Source of the DNA: Aeromonas caviae | GTDB taxonomy: Bacteria > Pseudomonadota > Gammaproteobacteria > Enterobacterales > Aeromonadaceae | Reading direction: 5' to 3' | NCBI RefSeq assembly: GCF_000819785.1 | Contig: NZ_CDBK01000014.1 | Location: 1 to 64,000 of the forward strand | DNA length: 64,000 bases | Shown: positions 1 through 8,370 of the stretch, one piece after another | Layout: the number at the start of each line of letters is the position of its first letter | How positions within the stretch are numbered: the first letter of the stretch is position 1 | Translations under genes and position numbers: made by a program | The notes under the pieces: model-generated | Database searches by the model: none | What the model saw: only the letters and a program-made list of their open reading frames with translations | What the model was told of the DNA's origin: nothing

Positions 1-676
1 GCTCAGGGAGGGGGAGGCCTTCCTGCCCATGCACTGGACCGACAGCCAGTGCAGCCAGGGGGCGGTCAACCGCCTCATCGCCCCCGTGGTGGATCCCCTT
101 TCCGGCCAGCCGATGTTCAAACAGGGGCGGGTGCAGGCCAGGGCGCAGCTCACCCGCTGGCAAGGGCTCTGGTGTGGCCGTGGTGAGTGGCGCGAGCCGG
201 TGGACTGGTGGGCCAGGCGCCCCCTGCCCGAGGGTAACTGCACCCTGCTGGCCTCCTGGTCAGAGAGCACAGAGCGCCTGTGGCAACGGCTGGGGGCCGA
301 GGGGCACTGGCTCAGGCTGCCCATGAAGGAGGGGTGGCTGGCCGTGGCCCTGGCAGGGGATCGCATCGAGGGCATCTTGCTGGTGGGGGGGCGGCGCCCG
401 GACATCAAGGTCGACCTGCTGGCCAGTCTGCTCGGCACGCCGCTCCAGGCGGGGGCCCTGAGCCAGACCCTGAGCCAGGCCCTGGCCGGGGAGAGCCGGC
501 TGGTCTGCTCCTGCCTGCGGGTCTCGGAGCAGCGCATCGTCGATGCCATCACCCGGCAGGGGGTGAGCGAGCTGGCGGGGCTGCAGGCCCTGCTCGGCTG
601 TGGCAGCAACTGCGGCACCTGTCTGCCCGAAATCGACAAGCTGTTGATCAAACATGTTTTCCTGGCATCCGCTTAG
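1..676 (+). CDS. nasA: Assimilatory nitrate reductase large subunit, C-terminal part
   Basis: Partial gene: the frame is open from base 2 and ends at the TAG at 674-676, so only about the last 224 residues are present. NasA is the cytoplasmic molybdenum enzyme that reduces nitrate to nitrite. The visible part starts in the molybdopterin-dinucleotide-binding domain (HWTDSQ then GAVNRL). It ends with a BFD-like [2Fe-2S] domain whose cysteines read CSC and later CGSNCGTC (bases ~508-625). A C-terminal cluster of this type is known from Klebsiella-type NasA. It lies 28 bp upstream of cobA in the same direction and shares the pathway with nrt and nir genes downstream. The start and iron-sulfur N-terminus lie outside the window. 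Confidence 0.9.
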   Translation, partial: LREGEAFLPMHWTDSQCSQGAVNRLIAPVVDPLSGQPMFKQGRVQARAQLTRWQGLWCGRGEWREPVDWWARRPLPEGNCTLLASWSESTERLWQRLGAEGHWLRLPMKEGWLAVALAGDRIEGILLVGGRRPDIKVDLLASLLGTPLQAGALSQTLSQALAGESRLVCSCLRVSEQRIVDAITRQGVSELAGLQALLGCGSNCGTCLPEIDKLLIKHVFLASA

Positions 677-704
677 TGCGGTGCCAGGACACAAGGAGCC
701 TGAG

Positions 705-1463
705 ATGAGCCAAATCAGTCTGGTGGGAGCGGGCCCCGGGCCCCTCGAATTGTTGACCCTGCGCGCCCTGCACCGTCTGGAGGCGGCAGAGGTCGTGGTC
801 TATGACCGCCTGGTGGGGAGCGAGATCCTGGCCCGCATTCCCCACGGGGCGGCCCGCTTCGACGTGGGCAAGCGCTGCGGTGAGCCGAGCCCGACCCAGG
901 AGGAGATCAACGCCCTGCTGCTGGCCCTGGCCCGCACGGGCAAGCGGGTGGTGCGCCTCAAGGGAGGGGATCCCCTGGTGTTCGGGCGCGGCGGCGAGGA
1001 GGCGCTGCACCTGGCCCGGCACGGCATCGAGGCCGAGCTGGTGCCGGGGATCACGGCGGCCCTGGGGTGCGCCGCCAGCAGCTTCATTCCCCTGACCCAC
1101 AGGGGGCTGGCCCGCTCTCTGACCCTGGTGACGGGGCACCTGATGGACGAGCGCGACTATCAGGGCTGGCAGGGGCTGACCCGGGCGGGCCACACCCTGG
1201 TGTTCTACATGGGGCTGGAGCGGGCGGCCCGCATTCGGGAAGGGATGTTGAGGGCGGGGGCCCCGGGCGCGCTGCCGGTGGCCCTGGTGGTGGCTGGCTG
1301 CAGCCCCCGCCAGCAGGTGCACGAGGCCACGCTCGATGGCCTGGAGCAGGCCGCCCGTGCCCTGCTGGGCCAGAGCCCGGTGCTGATCATCATGGGGGAG
1401 GTGGTGCGGCTGCGCGCCGAGCTGCAGGGGCTGCTGACGGAGGCCCTGGAACGGGTCGCCTGA
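705..1463 (+). CDS. cobA: Uroporphyrinogen-III C-methyltransferase (SUMT)
   Basis: A 252-residue protein that methylates uroporphyrinogen III twice with SAM to give precorrin-2, the precursor of siroheme. It shows the tetrapyrrole methylase pattern: VGAGPG at the N-terminus, VVYDRLV, a glycine-rich LKGGDPLVFGRGGEE loop, and VPGITAALG. The start at 705 is preferred over an upstream in-frame ATG at 654 because AAGGAG lies at 693-698 and the protein then begins MSQISLVGAGPG. It is a single-domain form without the CysG oxidase/ferrochelatase part. Its place between nasA and nirBD fits supply of siroheme to nitrite reductase NirB. Confidence 0.93.
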   Translation: MSQISLVGAGPGPLELLTLRALHRLEAAEVVVYDRLVGSEILARIPHGAARFDVGKRCGEPSPTQEEINALLLALARTGKRVVRLKGGDPLVFGRGGEEALHLARHGIEAELVPGITAALGCAASSFIPLTHRGLARSLTLVTGHLMDERDYQGWQGLTRAGHTLVFYMGLERAARIREGMLRAGAPGALPVALVVAGCSPRQQVHEATLDGLEQAARALLGQSPVLIIMGEVVRLRAELQGLLTEALERVA

Positions 1464-1487
1464 GGGGCGATTTTCCCTCTACCCCCA

Positions 1488-1516
1488 CTACCTCCTGATA
1501 GATAAAAAGGAGGTAG
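1488..1516 (+). other. Short inverted repeat upstream of the ANTAR gene
   Basis: CTACCTCC (1488-1495) and GGAGGTAG (1509-1516) form an 8-bp stem with a 13-base loop. No T-run follows, so this is a weak terminator at best. It could be an operator for the regulator gene that starts at 1589. Confidence 0.35.
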
Positions 1517-1588
1517 ATTCAAAGAGTTGGCCTTCATGTTGCGGTATTTTCGCCAGACAGAACGCGATCGTCGCCGGCAAGGAGCGCC

Positions 1589-2173
1589 ATGACCACTTTT
1601 TCCACCCGGGGCCAGGACGGCCCCGCTTCCCGGCTGTTGATCCACGCCGATGACCCGGGCCAGGCGAACCGCCTGGCCCTGCTGGTCAGTCACTACGGCC
1701 ATCAGCCCGGGATCCTCGATACCCGCCAGTTGCTGACTCCGACGCAGAGGGGGGATGCCCTGCTCGTCAGTTGCCGCCAGTTCAGCGCCGAGGTACGCCT
1801 TGGCCTCTCCCTTTGGCCCGACATGCCGCGCCTCTTGTTCTGCGAGCGGCTGGGGGGCGATACCCAGCTCGCCCTGTTGCAGCAGGGGGTGTTGCTGGTG
1901 CCCCACCCTTGCGGCGAGCGTGAGCCGGTGGAGCAGTGGCTGCGCCTGGCCCGCAGTCAGCTCGCCATGGTGCAGGCCCTGATGCAGACCGAGAGCGAGC
2001 TGCGCCAGAAGCTGGAGGATAGGCGGCTCATCGAGCAGGCCAAGGGACGCCTGATGCGCCATCAGGGGCTGGACGAGGACGAGGCCTATCGCCTGATGCG
2101 CAGCACCGCCATGAGCCGTCACCTGAGCCTGGGGGAGCTGGCGCGGCAACTGCTGCAGGCTTTGCCCGCCTGA
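1589..2173 (+). CDS. nasT: NasT-like ANTAR-domain transcription antiterminator
   Basis: A 194-residue protein. Residues ~15-125 look like a degenerate receiver domain (LLIHADDPGQ, LLFCERLG) without an obvious phosphoacceptor aspartate. Residues ~135-192 are an ANTAR RNA-binding domain (LEDRRLIEQAKGRLM, then DEDEAYRLMR). Proteins of this layout (NasT of Azotobacter and Pseudomonas) bind leader RNA and prevent termination upstream of nitrate assimilation operons. Klebsiella NasR has the same ANTAR end but a nitrate-sensing NIT domain, which is absent here. The gene sits just upstream of a leader with an intrinsic terminator ahead of nrtA, the expected target. No adjacent dedicated NasS sensor gene is seen; the next gene is an NrtA with an apparent signal peptide. 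Confidence 0.82.
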   Translation: MTTFSTRGQDGPASRLLIHADDPGQANRLALLVSHYGHQPGILDTRQLLTPTQRGDALLVSCRQFSAEVRLGLSLWPDMPRLLFCERLGGDTQLALLQQGVLLVPHPCGEREPVEQWLRLARSQLAMVQALMQTESELRQKLEDRRLIEQAKGRLMRHQGLDEDEAYRLMRSTAMSRHLSLGELARQLLQALPA

Positions 2174-2517
2174 GCGCTCCCGTGGCCAACCGTTTTGGTG
2201 CAACTGCGCCTAATTGAGGCAAATTTGAGGGAGGATCAGGGCACCACAGGCCGCAAAGGGCCGCCTGATGCACCCTGGACGAGCTGGCACGGAAAGTGAA
2301 TAACAAAAACACGATAGCAATGAAGTAACGATGCGCAGTGAGGGGCCGGTCAGGTCACTCACCCGCAACAGGGCAAAGAAGCCCCGCCGATCCCGGATCG
2401 GCGGGGCTTTTTTTTGGTCGCGACGCACCTTGGGTCGCAGCGCTGCAACGAGGTGGCACTGCGATTCCAGGCAGCCTGGCGCCATGGCCTTGACCCGGAA
2501 CCGAGGGAGGAGATGCA
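2174..2517 (+). promoter_or_regulatory. nrt-nir operon control region (leader)
   Basis: The 344-bp gap between the ANTAR gene and nrtA holds an intrinsic terminator (2381-2415). A weak hairpin precedes it (GTGAG 2338-2342 with CTCAC 2358-2362). Two TGGCAC elements could be sigma-54 promoters: 2285-2299 (TGGCACG, the -12 GC replaced by GA) and 2454-2469 (TGGCAC then TTCCA, the -12 GC replaced by CC). If transcription starts at the first, the terminator is an attenuator that the ANTAR protein could relieve, as in Klebsiella nasF. If it starts at the second, the terminator merely ends nasT. A clear ANTAR double-hairpin with hexaloops was not found by eye. Confidence 0.5.
2381..2415 (+). terminator. 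Intrinsic terminator / probable attenuator before nrtA
   Basis: A 12-bp GC-rich stem (2381-2392 with 2396-2407) with a 3-base loop is followed by eight Ts (2408-2415). It lies 102 bp before the nrtA start and 207 bp after the ANTAR gene stop. Confidence 0.85.
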
Positions 2518-3873
2518 ATGAACGGACGACAAGGATGTGCGGGGCTGCTGCTGGCGGCGCTGTCGCTGCCGGTGCTGGCACTGGGAGCCCCGGAGCAGGA
2601 GGAGCTCAGGCTCGGCTTCATCAAGCTGACCGACATGGCGCCGCTGGCGGTGGCCTACGAGCGGGGCTATTTCGAGGATGAGGGACTCTACGTCACCCTC
2701 GAAGCCCAGGCGAACTGGAAGATCCTGCTGGATCGGGTGATAGACGGCGAGCTGGACGGTGCCCAGATGCTGGCGGGCCAGCCCCTGGCGGCCCACATCG
2801 GCATCGGCACCCAGGCCGAGCTGGTGACGGCGTTTGCCATGGATCTCAACGGCAACGCCATCACGGTGGCCAACAGCGTCTGGGCCGCCATGGCGCCCCA
2901 GTTGCCCAGGCCGCAGGCGGGCCAGGTGCCGCCCCCGGTGAGCGCCGCCGCCCTCAAGCCCGTGGTGGCGGAGTATCGCCAGGGGGGTAAGCCCTTCAAC
3001 ATGGGGATGGTCTTCCCCGTCTCCCCCCACAACTACGAGCTGAGGTACTGGCTGGCGGCAGGTGGCCTGCACCCCGGTTTCTATGCACCCCGACTCGGCG
3101 ACAACTCGGGCCAGCGCCAGGCGGACGTGCTGCTGTCGGTGACGCCGCCCCCCCAGATGCCCGCCACCCTGGAGGCGGGCACCATCGCCGGCTACAGCGT
3201 GGGGGAGCCCTGGAACCAGCAGGCGGTCGCCAGGGGCATAGGGGTGCCCGTCATCACGGATAACGAGATCTGGCGCAACAACCCGGAGAAGGTGTTCGGC
3301 GTCACCCGGCAGTGGGCCGAACGTCACCCCAACACCCATGTGCGGCTGGTGAAGGCGCTGCTGCGGGCGGCCTGGTGGCTGGATGCAGACGACAACGGCA
3401 ACCGGCGCGCGGCGGCCAAGCTGCTGGCCAAACCCGAGTACGTGGGGGCGGACGAGCAGGTGATCGCGAACTCCATGACGGGCACCTTCGAGTACGCCAG
3501 GGGGGACAAGCGCCAGGTGCCGGATTTCAACGTCTTCTTCCGCCATCACGCCACCTATCCCTACTACTCCGACGCCATCTGGTATCTGACCCAGATGCGG
3601 CGCTGGGGCCAGATCCCCGAGGCCAGGCCGGACGCCTGGTTCGAGCAGGTGGCCAAGGCCGTCTATCAACCGGACGTCTATCGCCAGGCCGCCGAGGCGC
3701 TGATCGCCGAGGGCAAGCTCAAGGCCAGTGACTTCCCCGACTTTGCCAGCGAGCAGGGCTATCGCGGCCCCCAGGATGGCTTCATCGACGGCCTCATCTA
3801 CGACGGCCGCCACCCCAACGCCTACCTGCAACAGTTCGCCATCGGCCTCAAGGGCGATGAGCGGGTGCAATGA
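2518..3873 (+). CDS. nrtA: Nitrate ABC transporter substrate-binding protein (NrtA/NasF family)
   Basis: A 451-residue protein of the NrtA/CmpA family, which binds nitrate, nitrite or bicarbonate outside the inner membrane. It begins with a hydrophobic signal-like segment (GLLLAALSLPVLALGA) followed by LRLGFIKLTDMAPLAVAYERG, the family's first strand and helix. The length matches cyanobacterial NrtA. GGAGGA at 2506-2511 places the start at 2518. The stop overlaps the next ATG. A soluble homologue, NasS, senses nitrate together with NasT in other bacteria. The signal-like N-terminus here argues for a transporter role, but a sensor role cannot be excluded from sequence alone. Confidence 0.88.
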   Translation: MNGRQGCAGLLLAALSLPVLALGAPEQEELRLGFIKLTDMAPLAVAYERGYFEDEGLYVTLEAQANWKILLDRVIDGELDGAQMLAGQPLAAHIGIGTQAELVTAFAMDLNGNAITVANSVWAAMAPQLPRPQAGQVPPPVSAAALKPVVAEYRQGGKPFNMGMVFPVSPHNYELRYWLAAGGLHPGFYAPRLGDNSGQRQADVLLSVTPPPQMPATLEAGTIAGYSVGEPWNQQAVARGIGVPVITDNEIWRNNPEKVFGVTRQWAERHPNTHVRLVKALLRAAWWLDADDNGNRRAAAKLLAKPEYVGADEQVIANSMTGTFEYARGDKRQVPDFNVFFRHHATYPYYSDAIWYLTQMRRWGQIPEARPDAWFEQVAKAVYQPDVYRQAAEALIAEGKLKASDFPDFASEQGYRGPQDGFIDGLIYDGRHPNAYLQQFAIGLKGDERVQ

Positions 3874-3887
3874 GCAAGGAGATCCCG

Positions 3888-4847
3888 ATGAAACGACACA
3901 CATGGCCCCTCATCCATTTAAAAGCCATCAACTGGAAAATCATGGTGCAGCCCCTGCTCGGCGTGCTGCTCTTCCTCGGCCTCTGGCAGTGGGGGGCGAG
4001 CCAGGTGCAGACCAGTCTGGGCACCCTGCCGGGGCCGCTCGCCACCGCCAGCCAGCTCTGGTCCCTCGGGCAGGATCACCTGGCGGAGCGGGAGAAGGCG
4101 GCGGCCTTCCTCGAACGCCAGCAGGTGCGCAATGCGGCAAGGCTGGCGGCGGATCCGGCGGCCGAGGTGAAGCTGCGTCCCTACACAGGGCGCCCCACCT
4201 TCTTCGATCAGATAGCCACCAGCCTGCTCACCGTGCTGTGCGGCTTCGCGCTGGCGACCCTGATCGCCATTCCGTGCGGGGTGCTGCTCGGCATGAACCA
4301 GGGGCTCTATCGCGCAGCCAACCCGGTGATCCAGCTGCTCAAGCCGGTGTCGCCGCTGGCCTGGCTGCCCCTCATCACCTTGGTGGTGAGCGCCCTCTAC
4401 GCCAATCCCGCCCCCTGGCTTGCCAAGTCCTTCCTCACCTCGGCCCTGACGGTGACCCTCTGCTCCCTCTGGCCGACCCTGATCAACACGGCGGTGGGGG
4501 TGGCGGGGCTGGATGGGGATCTGCACAACGTCAGCCGGGTGCTGCGCCTCTCCTTTGTGACCCACGTGCGACGCATCGTGCTGCCCGGCGCCCTGCCCAT
4601 GATCTTCACCGGGTTGCGGCTCTCCCTGGGGGTGGCCTGGATGGTGCTGATCGCGGCGGAGATGCTGGCCCAGAACCCGGGGCTCGGCAAGTTCGTGTGG
4701 GACGAGTTCCAGAGCGGCGGCTCCTCGTCCCTGGCCCGCATCATGGTGGCGGTGATCACCATAGGCCTCATCGGCTGCGCCCTGGACAGGGGCATGCTGG
4801 CCCTGCAGCAGTGGTTGTCCTGGGACAAGCGCCAGGTATTGCGCTAG
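3888..4847 (+). CDS. nrtB: Nitrate ABC transporter permease (NrtB/NasE family)
   Basis: About 319 residues of a BPD-type permease. It has an N-terminal membrane segment (LLGVLLFLGLWQW), a hydrophilic insert typical of NrtB (residues ~50-95), then further membrane helices. The EAA-type loop lies near LPGALPMIFTGLRLSLGVAW. AAGGAG at 3876-3881 is well placed for ATG 3888. An ATG at 3870 overlaps the nrtA stop (ATGA) and could also be used, with translational coupling. The 3' end is partly repeated 61 bp further on (see the repeat at 4801-4908). Confidence 0.88.
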   Translation: MKRHTWPLIHLKAINWKIMVQPLLGVLLFLGLWQWGASQVQTSLGTLPGPLATASQLWSLGQDHLAEREKAAAFLERQQVRNAARLAADPAAEVKLRPYTGRPTFFDQIATSLLTVLCGFALATLIAIPCGVLLGMNQGLYRAANPVIQLLKPVSPLAWLPLITLVVSALYANPAPWLAKSFLTSALTVTLCSLWPTLINTAVGVAGLDGDLHNVSRVLRLSFVTHVRRIVLPGALPMIFTGLRLSLGVAWMVLIAAEMLAQNPGLGKFVWDEFQSGGSSSLARIMVAVITIGLIGCALDRGMLALQQWLSWDKRQVLR

Positions 4848-4908
4848 GGATGCCTGTGGGCAGCCAAGACAGCACAGGCCCTGCAGCAGTGGCCAGGTAC
4901 TGCGTTAA
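4801..4908 (+). repeat. Partial tandem duplication of the nrtB 3' end
   Basis: The last codons of nrtB (4801-4847) recur at 4879-4908. CCCTGCAGCAGTGG is identical in both. A 17-base piece is missing from the second copy, and the rest, ending in a stop (CCAGGTACTGCGTTAA), differs at 3 of 16 positions. Adding the deleted bases gives an original period of 78 bp. The second copy lies between nrtB and nrtC and is not needed for either frame. Confidence 0.75.
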
Positions 4909-4939
4909 TCACATTTCTATTCAGGCAGGAGAAGAGCCA

Positions 4940-5761
4940 ATGAAGAGTTATCTGGAGATAAGCGACGTCGGCATCTCGTTCGAGACGGAGCAGGGCAGCT
5001 TCGAGGCCTTGAGCCGGGTCAACCTGCGCATCGAGAAGGGGGAGTTCGTCTCCCTCATCGGTCACTCGGGCTGCGGCAAGAGCACCGTCCTCAACCTGGT
5101 GGCCGGGCTGCTGGGGCCGACCCTGGGGGGCATCATTCTCGATGGTCGCGAGGTGGCGGGGCCTGGGCCCGAGCGGGCCATGGTGTTCCAGAACCACGCC
5201 CTGCTGCCCTGGCTCAGCGTCCAGCAGAACGTGGCGCTGGCGGTGGCCCAGGTGGAGTCTGACAAGCGGGCGGTGGCGGAGCGGGTGGACTACTACCTCT
5301 CCCTGGTGCAGATGGATCACGCCAGCCAGAAGATGCCCCACGAGCTGTCGGGGGGGATGAAGCAGCGGGTCGGCATCGCCCGCGCCCTCTCGCTCTCCCC
5401 CAAGGTGCTGCTGATGGACGAGCCGTTCGGCGCCCTCGATGCCCTGACCCGGGCCCATCTGCAGGATGCTCTGATGGCGATCCAGGCGGAGCTTGGCAAC
5501 ACCGTCATCATGATCACCCACGACGTGGACGAGGCAGTGCTGCTCTCCGATCGCATCGTCATGATGACCAATGGCCCCAGCGCCACGGTCGGAGAGATCC
5601 TGACCGTCGACCTGCCAAGGCCCAGAGACAGGGTCGCCCTGGCGGACGATCCCCACTACCACAAGCTGCGCCAGCAGGTGCTGCGCTTCCTCTACGAGAA
5701 GCAACGCAAGGTGACCCCCCTCAAGGCAGCCGGGCAGGTGCGCAGCAAGCTGCGCGCCTGA
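4940..5761 (+). CDS. nrtC: Nitrate ABC transporter ATP-binding protein (NrtC/NrtD/NasD family)
   Basis: A 273-residue ATPase that powers the NrtAB importer. Walker A is GHSGCGKST (residues ~43-51), the signature is [15 protein letters not shown], Walker B is VLLMDEPFGALDALT, and the switch histidine is in MITHDVDEAV. CAGGAG (4926-4931) supports ATG 4940, where the family-typical sequence MKSYLEISDVGISFE begins; the open frame upstream is nrtB antisense-frame sequence. It is a single-domain ATPase, unlike cyanobacterial NrtC, which carries an extra NrtA-like domain. It is followed after 26 bp by nirB. Confidence 0.9.
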   Translation: MKSYLEISDVGISFETEQGSFEALSRVNLRIEKGEFVSLIGHSGCGKSTVLNLVAGLLGPTLGGIILDGREVAGPGPERAMVFQNHALLPWLSVQQNVALAVAQVESDKRAVAERVDYYLSLVQMDHASQKMPHELSGGMKQRVGIARALSLSPKVLLMDEPFGALDALTRAHLQDALMAIQAELGNTVIMITHDVDEAVLLSDRIVMMTNGPSATVGEILTVDLPRPRDRVALADDPHYHKLRQQVLRFLYEKQRKVTPLKAAGQVRSKLRA

Positions 5762-5787
5762 GCCCGCAGGATTCAAGGAAGAGAGAC

Positions 5788-8370
5788 ATGACTGACAAAG
5801 AGCAACAGTGGGTGACAGAGGACGGCATGGGCCTGCTCGGTCGCCAGAACAGTGGTTCCGCCGAACAGACCGCAAAGCAACGGCTGCTGGTGGTGGGCAA
5901 CGGCATGGTGGGTCACCACTTCGTCGAACAGCTGGTGGCGGCGGGCGGCCTCGAGCGGTTCGATGTGACGGTGTTTGGCGCCGAGCCTGACGCCGCCTAC
6001 GACAGGGTGCACCTCTCCGAGGTATTCGGCGGCAAGGCACCCCAGGCCCTGCGCATGGCCGACCCCGCCTGGTATGAAGAGAGCGGCATTGCGCTGCGGC
6101 TGGGGGCCGAGGTGGAGGTGCTCGACCGGGCCACCCGCACCCTGACGCTGGCCAACGGCGAGCAGTTCCCTTACGACCGTCTGGTGCTGGCGACCGGCTC
6201 TGTCCCCTTCGTGCCCCCCATCCCCGGTCATCAGCGGGAGGGGTGCTTCGTCTATCGCACCCTGGGGGATCTCGCCGCCATCCGCGATGCCTGCGCCCAG
6301 GCCCGCAGCGGCGTGGTCATCGGTGGCGGCCTGCTGGGGCTGGAGGCGGCCAACGCCCTGCGCCTGCTCGGCCTCAAGACCCAGGTGGTGGAGTTCGCCC
6401 CCAGGCTGATGCCGGTGCAGCTCGACGAGAGCGGCGGCGCCGTGCTGCGGGACAAGATCCAGGCCCTCGGGGTCGAGGTGCTGGTGGAGAAAGCCACCGA
6501 GTGCATCGAGCAGGGGGAGCAGGCCCGTCATCGCCTGCGCTTCAAGGACGGCACTCACATTGAGACCGACGTGCTGCTGTTCTCCGCCGGTATTCGACCC
6601 GCCGACACCCTGGCCCGGCAATCCGGGCTGGAGGTCGGGGAGCGCGGCGGCATCTGCATCGACGACGGCTGCCACAGCTCGGATCCCGCCATCCTCGCCA
6701 TCGGCGAGTGCGCGCTCTGGCAGGGGCGCATCTTCGGCCTGGTGGCTCCCGGGTACCAGATGGCCCGGGTCGCCGTGGCCAGCCTGTGTGGTGGCGAGAC
6801 CCGCTTTATCGGGGCCGACATGTCCACCAAGCTCAAGCTGATGGGGGTGGACGTGGGCTCCATCGGCGACGCCCACGCCAGCACCGCCGGTGCCCAGGAG
6901 CTGCTGCTGCTGGACAGGGTCAACGGCATCTACAAGAAGCTGGTGACCGACGGCGAGGGCAATCGCCTGCTCGGCGCCATCCTGGTGGGGGACGGAGCCG
7001 ATTACGAGCGGCTGCTGCAGTACTACCAGAACGGGGTGGCGCTGCCCCAGCCGCCGCTCTCCCTGCTGGTGGGGGAGGTCGGGGCCGCCCCCGCGCCCCT
7101 GGTGCTGCCGGACAGCGCCATCCTCTGCTCCTGCCACAACGTCAGCAAGGGGGACGTGGTGGCCGCCGTTCGGGCGGGCAATCACGAGCTGTCGGCGGTG
7201 AAGAGCTGCACCAAGGCCGGCACGGGTTGCGGCGGTTGCAGCAACCTGCTCAAGCAGGTGGTGGATCAGACCCTGGCGGATCTTGGCGTCGAGGCGGACA
7301 AGGGGTTGTGCGAGCACTTCGCCTACGGCCGTCAGGAGCTCTATCACCTGGCCCGGGTGGGCGAGCTGAAGAGCTTCGAGGCGCTGCGGGACAAGCACGG
7401 CCAGGGGCTGGGGTGCGACATCTGCAAGCCGACGGTGGCCTCCATCCTGGCGTCGCTGTGGAACGAGCACGTGCTGGAGAAGCCCCACCGCGCGTTGCAG
7501 GATACCAACGACGCCTTCCTTGCGAACCTGCAAAAGGACGGCACCTATTCGGTGGTGCCGCGCATCCCGGGGGGGGAGATCACCCCGGAGGGGCTCATCA
7601 CCATTGGCGAGGTGGCGCGCAAGTACGGCCTCTACACCAAGATCACCGGCGGCCAGCGCATCGATCTCTTCGGCGCCCGGGTCGACCAGCTGCCCGCCAT
7701 CTGGGGCGAGCTGGTGGCGGCGGGCTTTGAGACCGGTCAGGCCTACGGCAAGTCGGTGCGCACCGTGAAGTCCTGCGTGGGTTCCACCTGGTGTCGTTAC
7801 GGGGTGCAGGACTCCATGACCCTGACCCAGACCCTGGAGCACCGCTACAAGGGGCTGCGGGCGCCACACAAGCTGAAGTTTGCGGTCTCAGGCTGCACCC
7901 GGGAGTGCGCCGAGGCCCAGAGCAAGGACATCGGCGTCATCGCCACCGAGCGGGGCTGGAACCTCTATGTGTGCGGCAACGGCGGGATGCGGCCGCGCCA
8001 CGCCGACCTCTTTGCCACGGATCTCGACGAGCAGACCCTGATCCGCTACATCGACCGGCTGCTGATGTTCTACGTGCGCACCGGGGACAGACTGCAACGC
8101 ACCTCGGTCTGGATGGAGAACATGGAAGGGGGGCTCGACTACCTAAAGTCGGTGATCATCGAGGACAGGCTCGGCATCGGTGCCGAGCTGGAGGCCATGA
8201 TGGAGGGGATAGTCGGCACCTGGCAGTGCGAGTGGAAGAGCACATTGGCGGATCCGGACAAGCTCAAGCTGTTCGAGGCCTTCGTCAACCGGCCCGAGGA
8301 CGAGACGCCGCCGCGCCGTGAGGAGCGGGGGCAATGGGTGCCGGATATCGCTATCAAGGAGGTGGTATGA
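5788..8370 (+). CDS. nirB: Assimilatory nitrite reductase [NAD(P)H], large subunit
   Basis: An 860-residue cytoplasmic siroheme enzyme that reduces nitrite to ammonium with NAD(P)H. In order it has an FAD-binding Rossmann fold (GNGMVGH, residues 37-43) and an NAD-binding fold (GGGLLGLEAANAL). Next comes a BFD-like [2Fe-2S] domain (CSCHNVSKGDV then GTGCGGCSNL, residues ~447-490) and a ferredoxin-like half domain. The siroheme/4Fe-4S cysteines follow (SCVGSTWC, C-x5-C, near 662; SGCTREC, C-x3-C, near 703). The first ~30 residues extend beyond E. coli NirB. AAGGAAG precedes the start. The stop overlaps nirD (ATGA). Confidence 0.96.
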   Translation: MTDKEQQWVTEDGMGLLGRQNSGSAEQTAKQRLLVVGNGMVGHHFVEQLVAAGGLERFDVTVFGAEPDAAYDRVHLSEVFGGKAPQALRMADPAWYEESGIALRLGAEVEVLDRATRTLTLANGEQFPYDRLVLATGSVPFVPPIPGHQREGCFVYRTLGDLAAIRDACAQARSGVVIGGGLLGLEAANALRLLGLKTQVVEFAPRLMPVQLDESGGAVLRDKIQALGVEVLVEKATECIEQGEQARHRLRFKDGTHIETDVLLFSAGIRPADTLARQSGLEVGERGGICIDDGCHSSDPAILAIGECALWQGRIFGLVAPGYQMARVAVASLCGGETRFIGADMSTKLKLMGVDVGSIGDAHASTAGAQELLLLDRVNGIYKKLVTDGEGNRLLGAILVGDGADYERLLQYYQNGVALPQPPLSLLVGEVGAAPAPLVLPDSAILCSCHNVSKGDVVAAVRAGNHELSAVKSCTKAGTGCGGCSNLLKQVVDQTLADLGVEADKGLCEHFAYGRQELYHLARVGELKSFEALRDKHGQGLGCDICKPTVASILASLWNEHVLEKPHRALQDTNDAFLANLQKDGTYSVVPRIPGGEITPEGLITIGEVARKYGLYTKITGGQRIDLFGARVDQLPAIWGELVAAGFETGQAYGKSVRTVKSCVGSTWCRYGVQDSMTLTQTLEHRYKGLRAPHKLKFAVSGCTRECAEAQSKDIGVIATERGWNLYVCGNGGMRPRHADLFATDLDEQTLIRYIDRLLMFYVRTGDRLQRTSVWMENMEGGLDYLKSVIIEDRLGIGAELEAMMEGIVGTWQCEWKSTLADPDKLKLFEAFVNRPEDETPPRREERGQWVPDIAIKEVV

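Noticed and set aside
2300-2415. Canonical ANTAR double hairpin with hexaloops
   Set aside because: Only the terminator and one weak stem were visible; the expected loop bases could not be identified by eye.
5773-7869. 698-codon open frame antisense to nirB
   Set aside because: Shadow of nirB in high-GC DNA.
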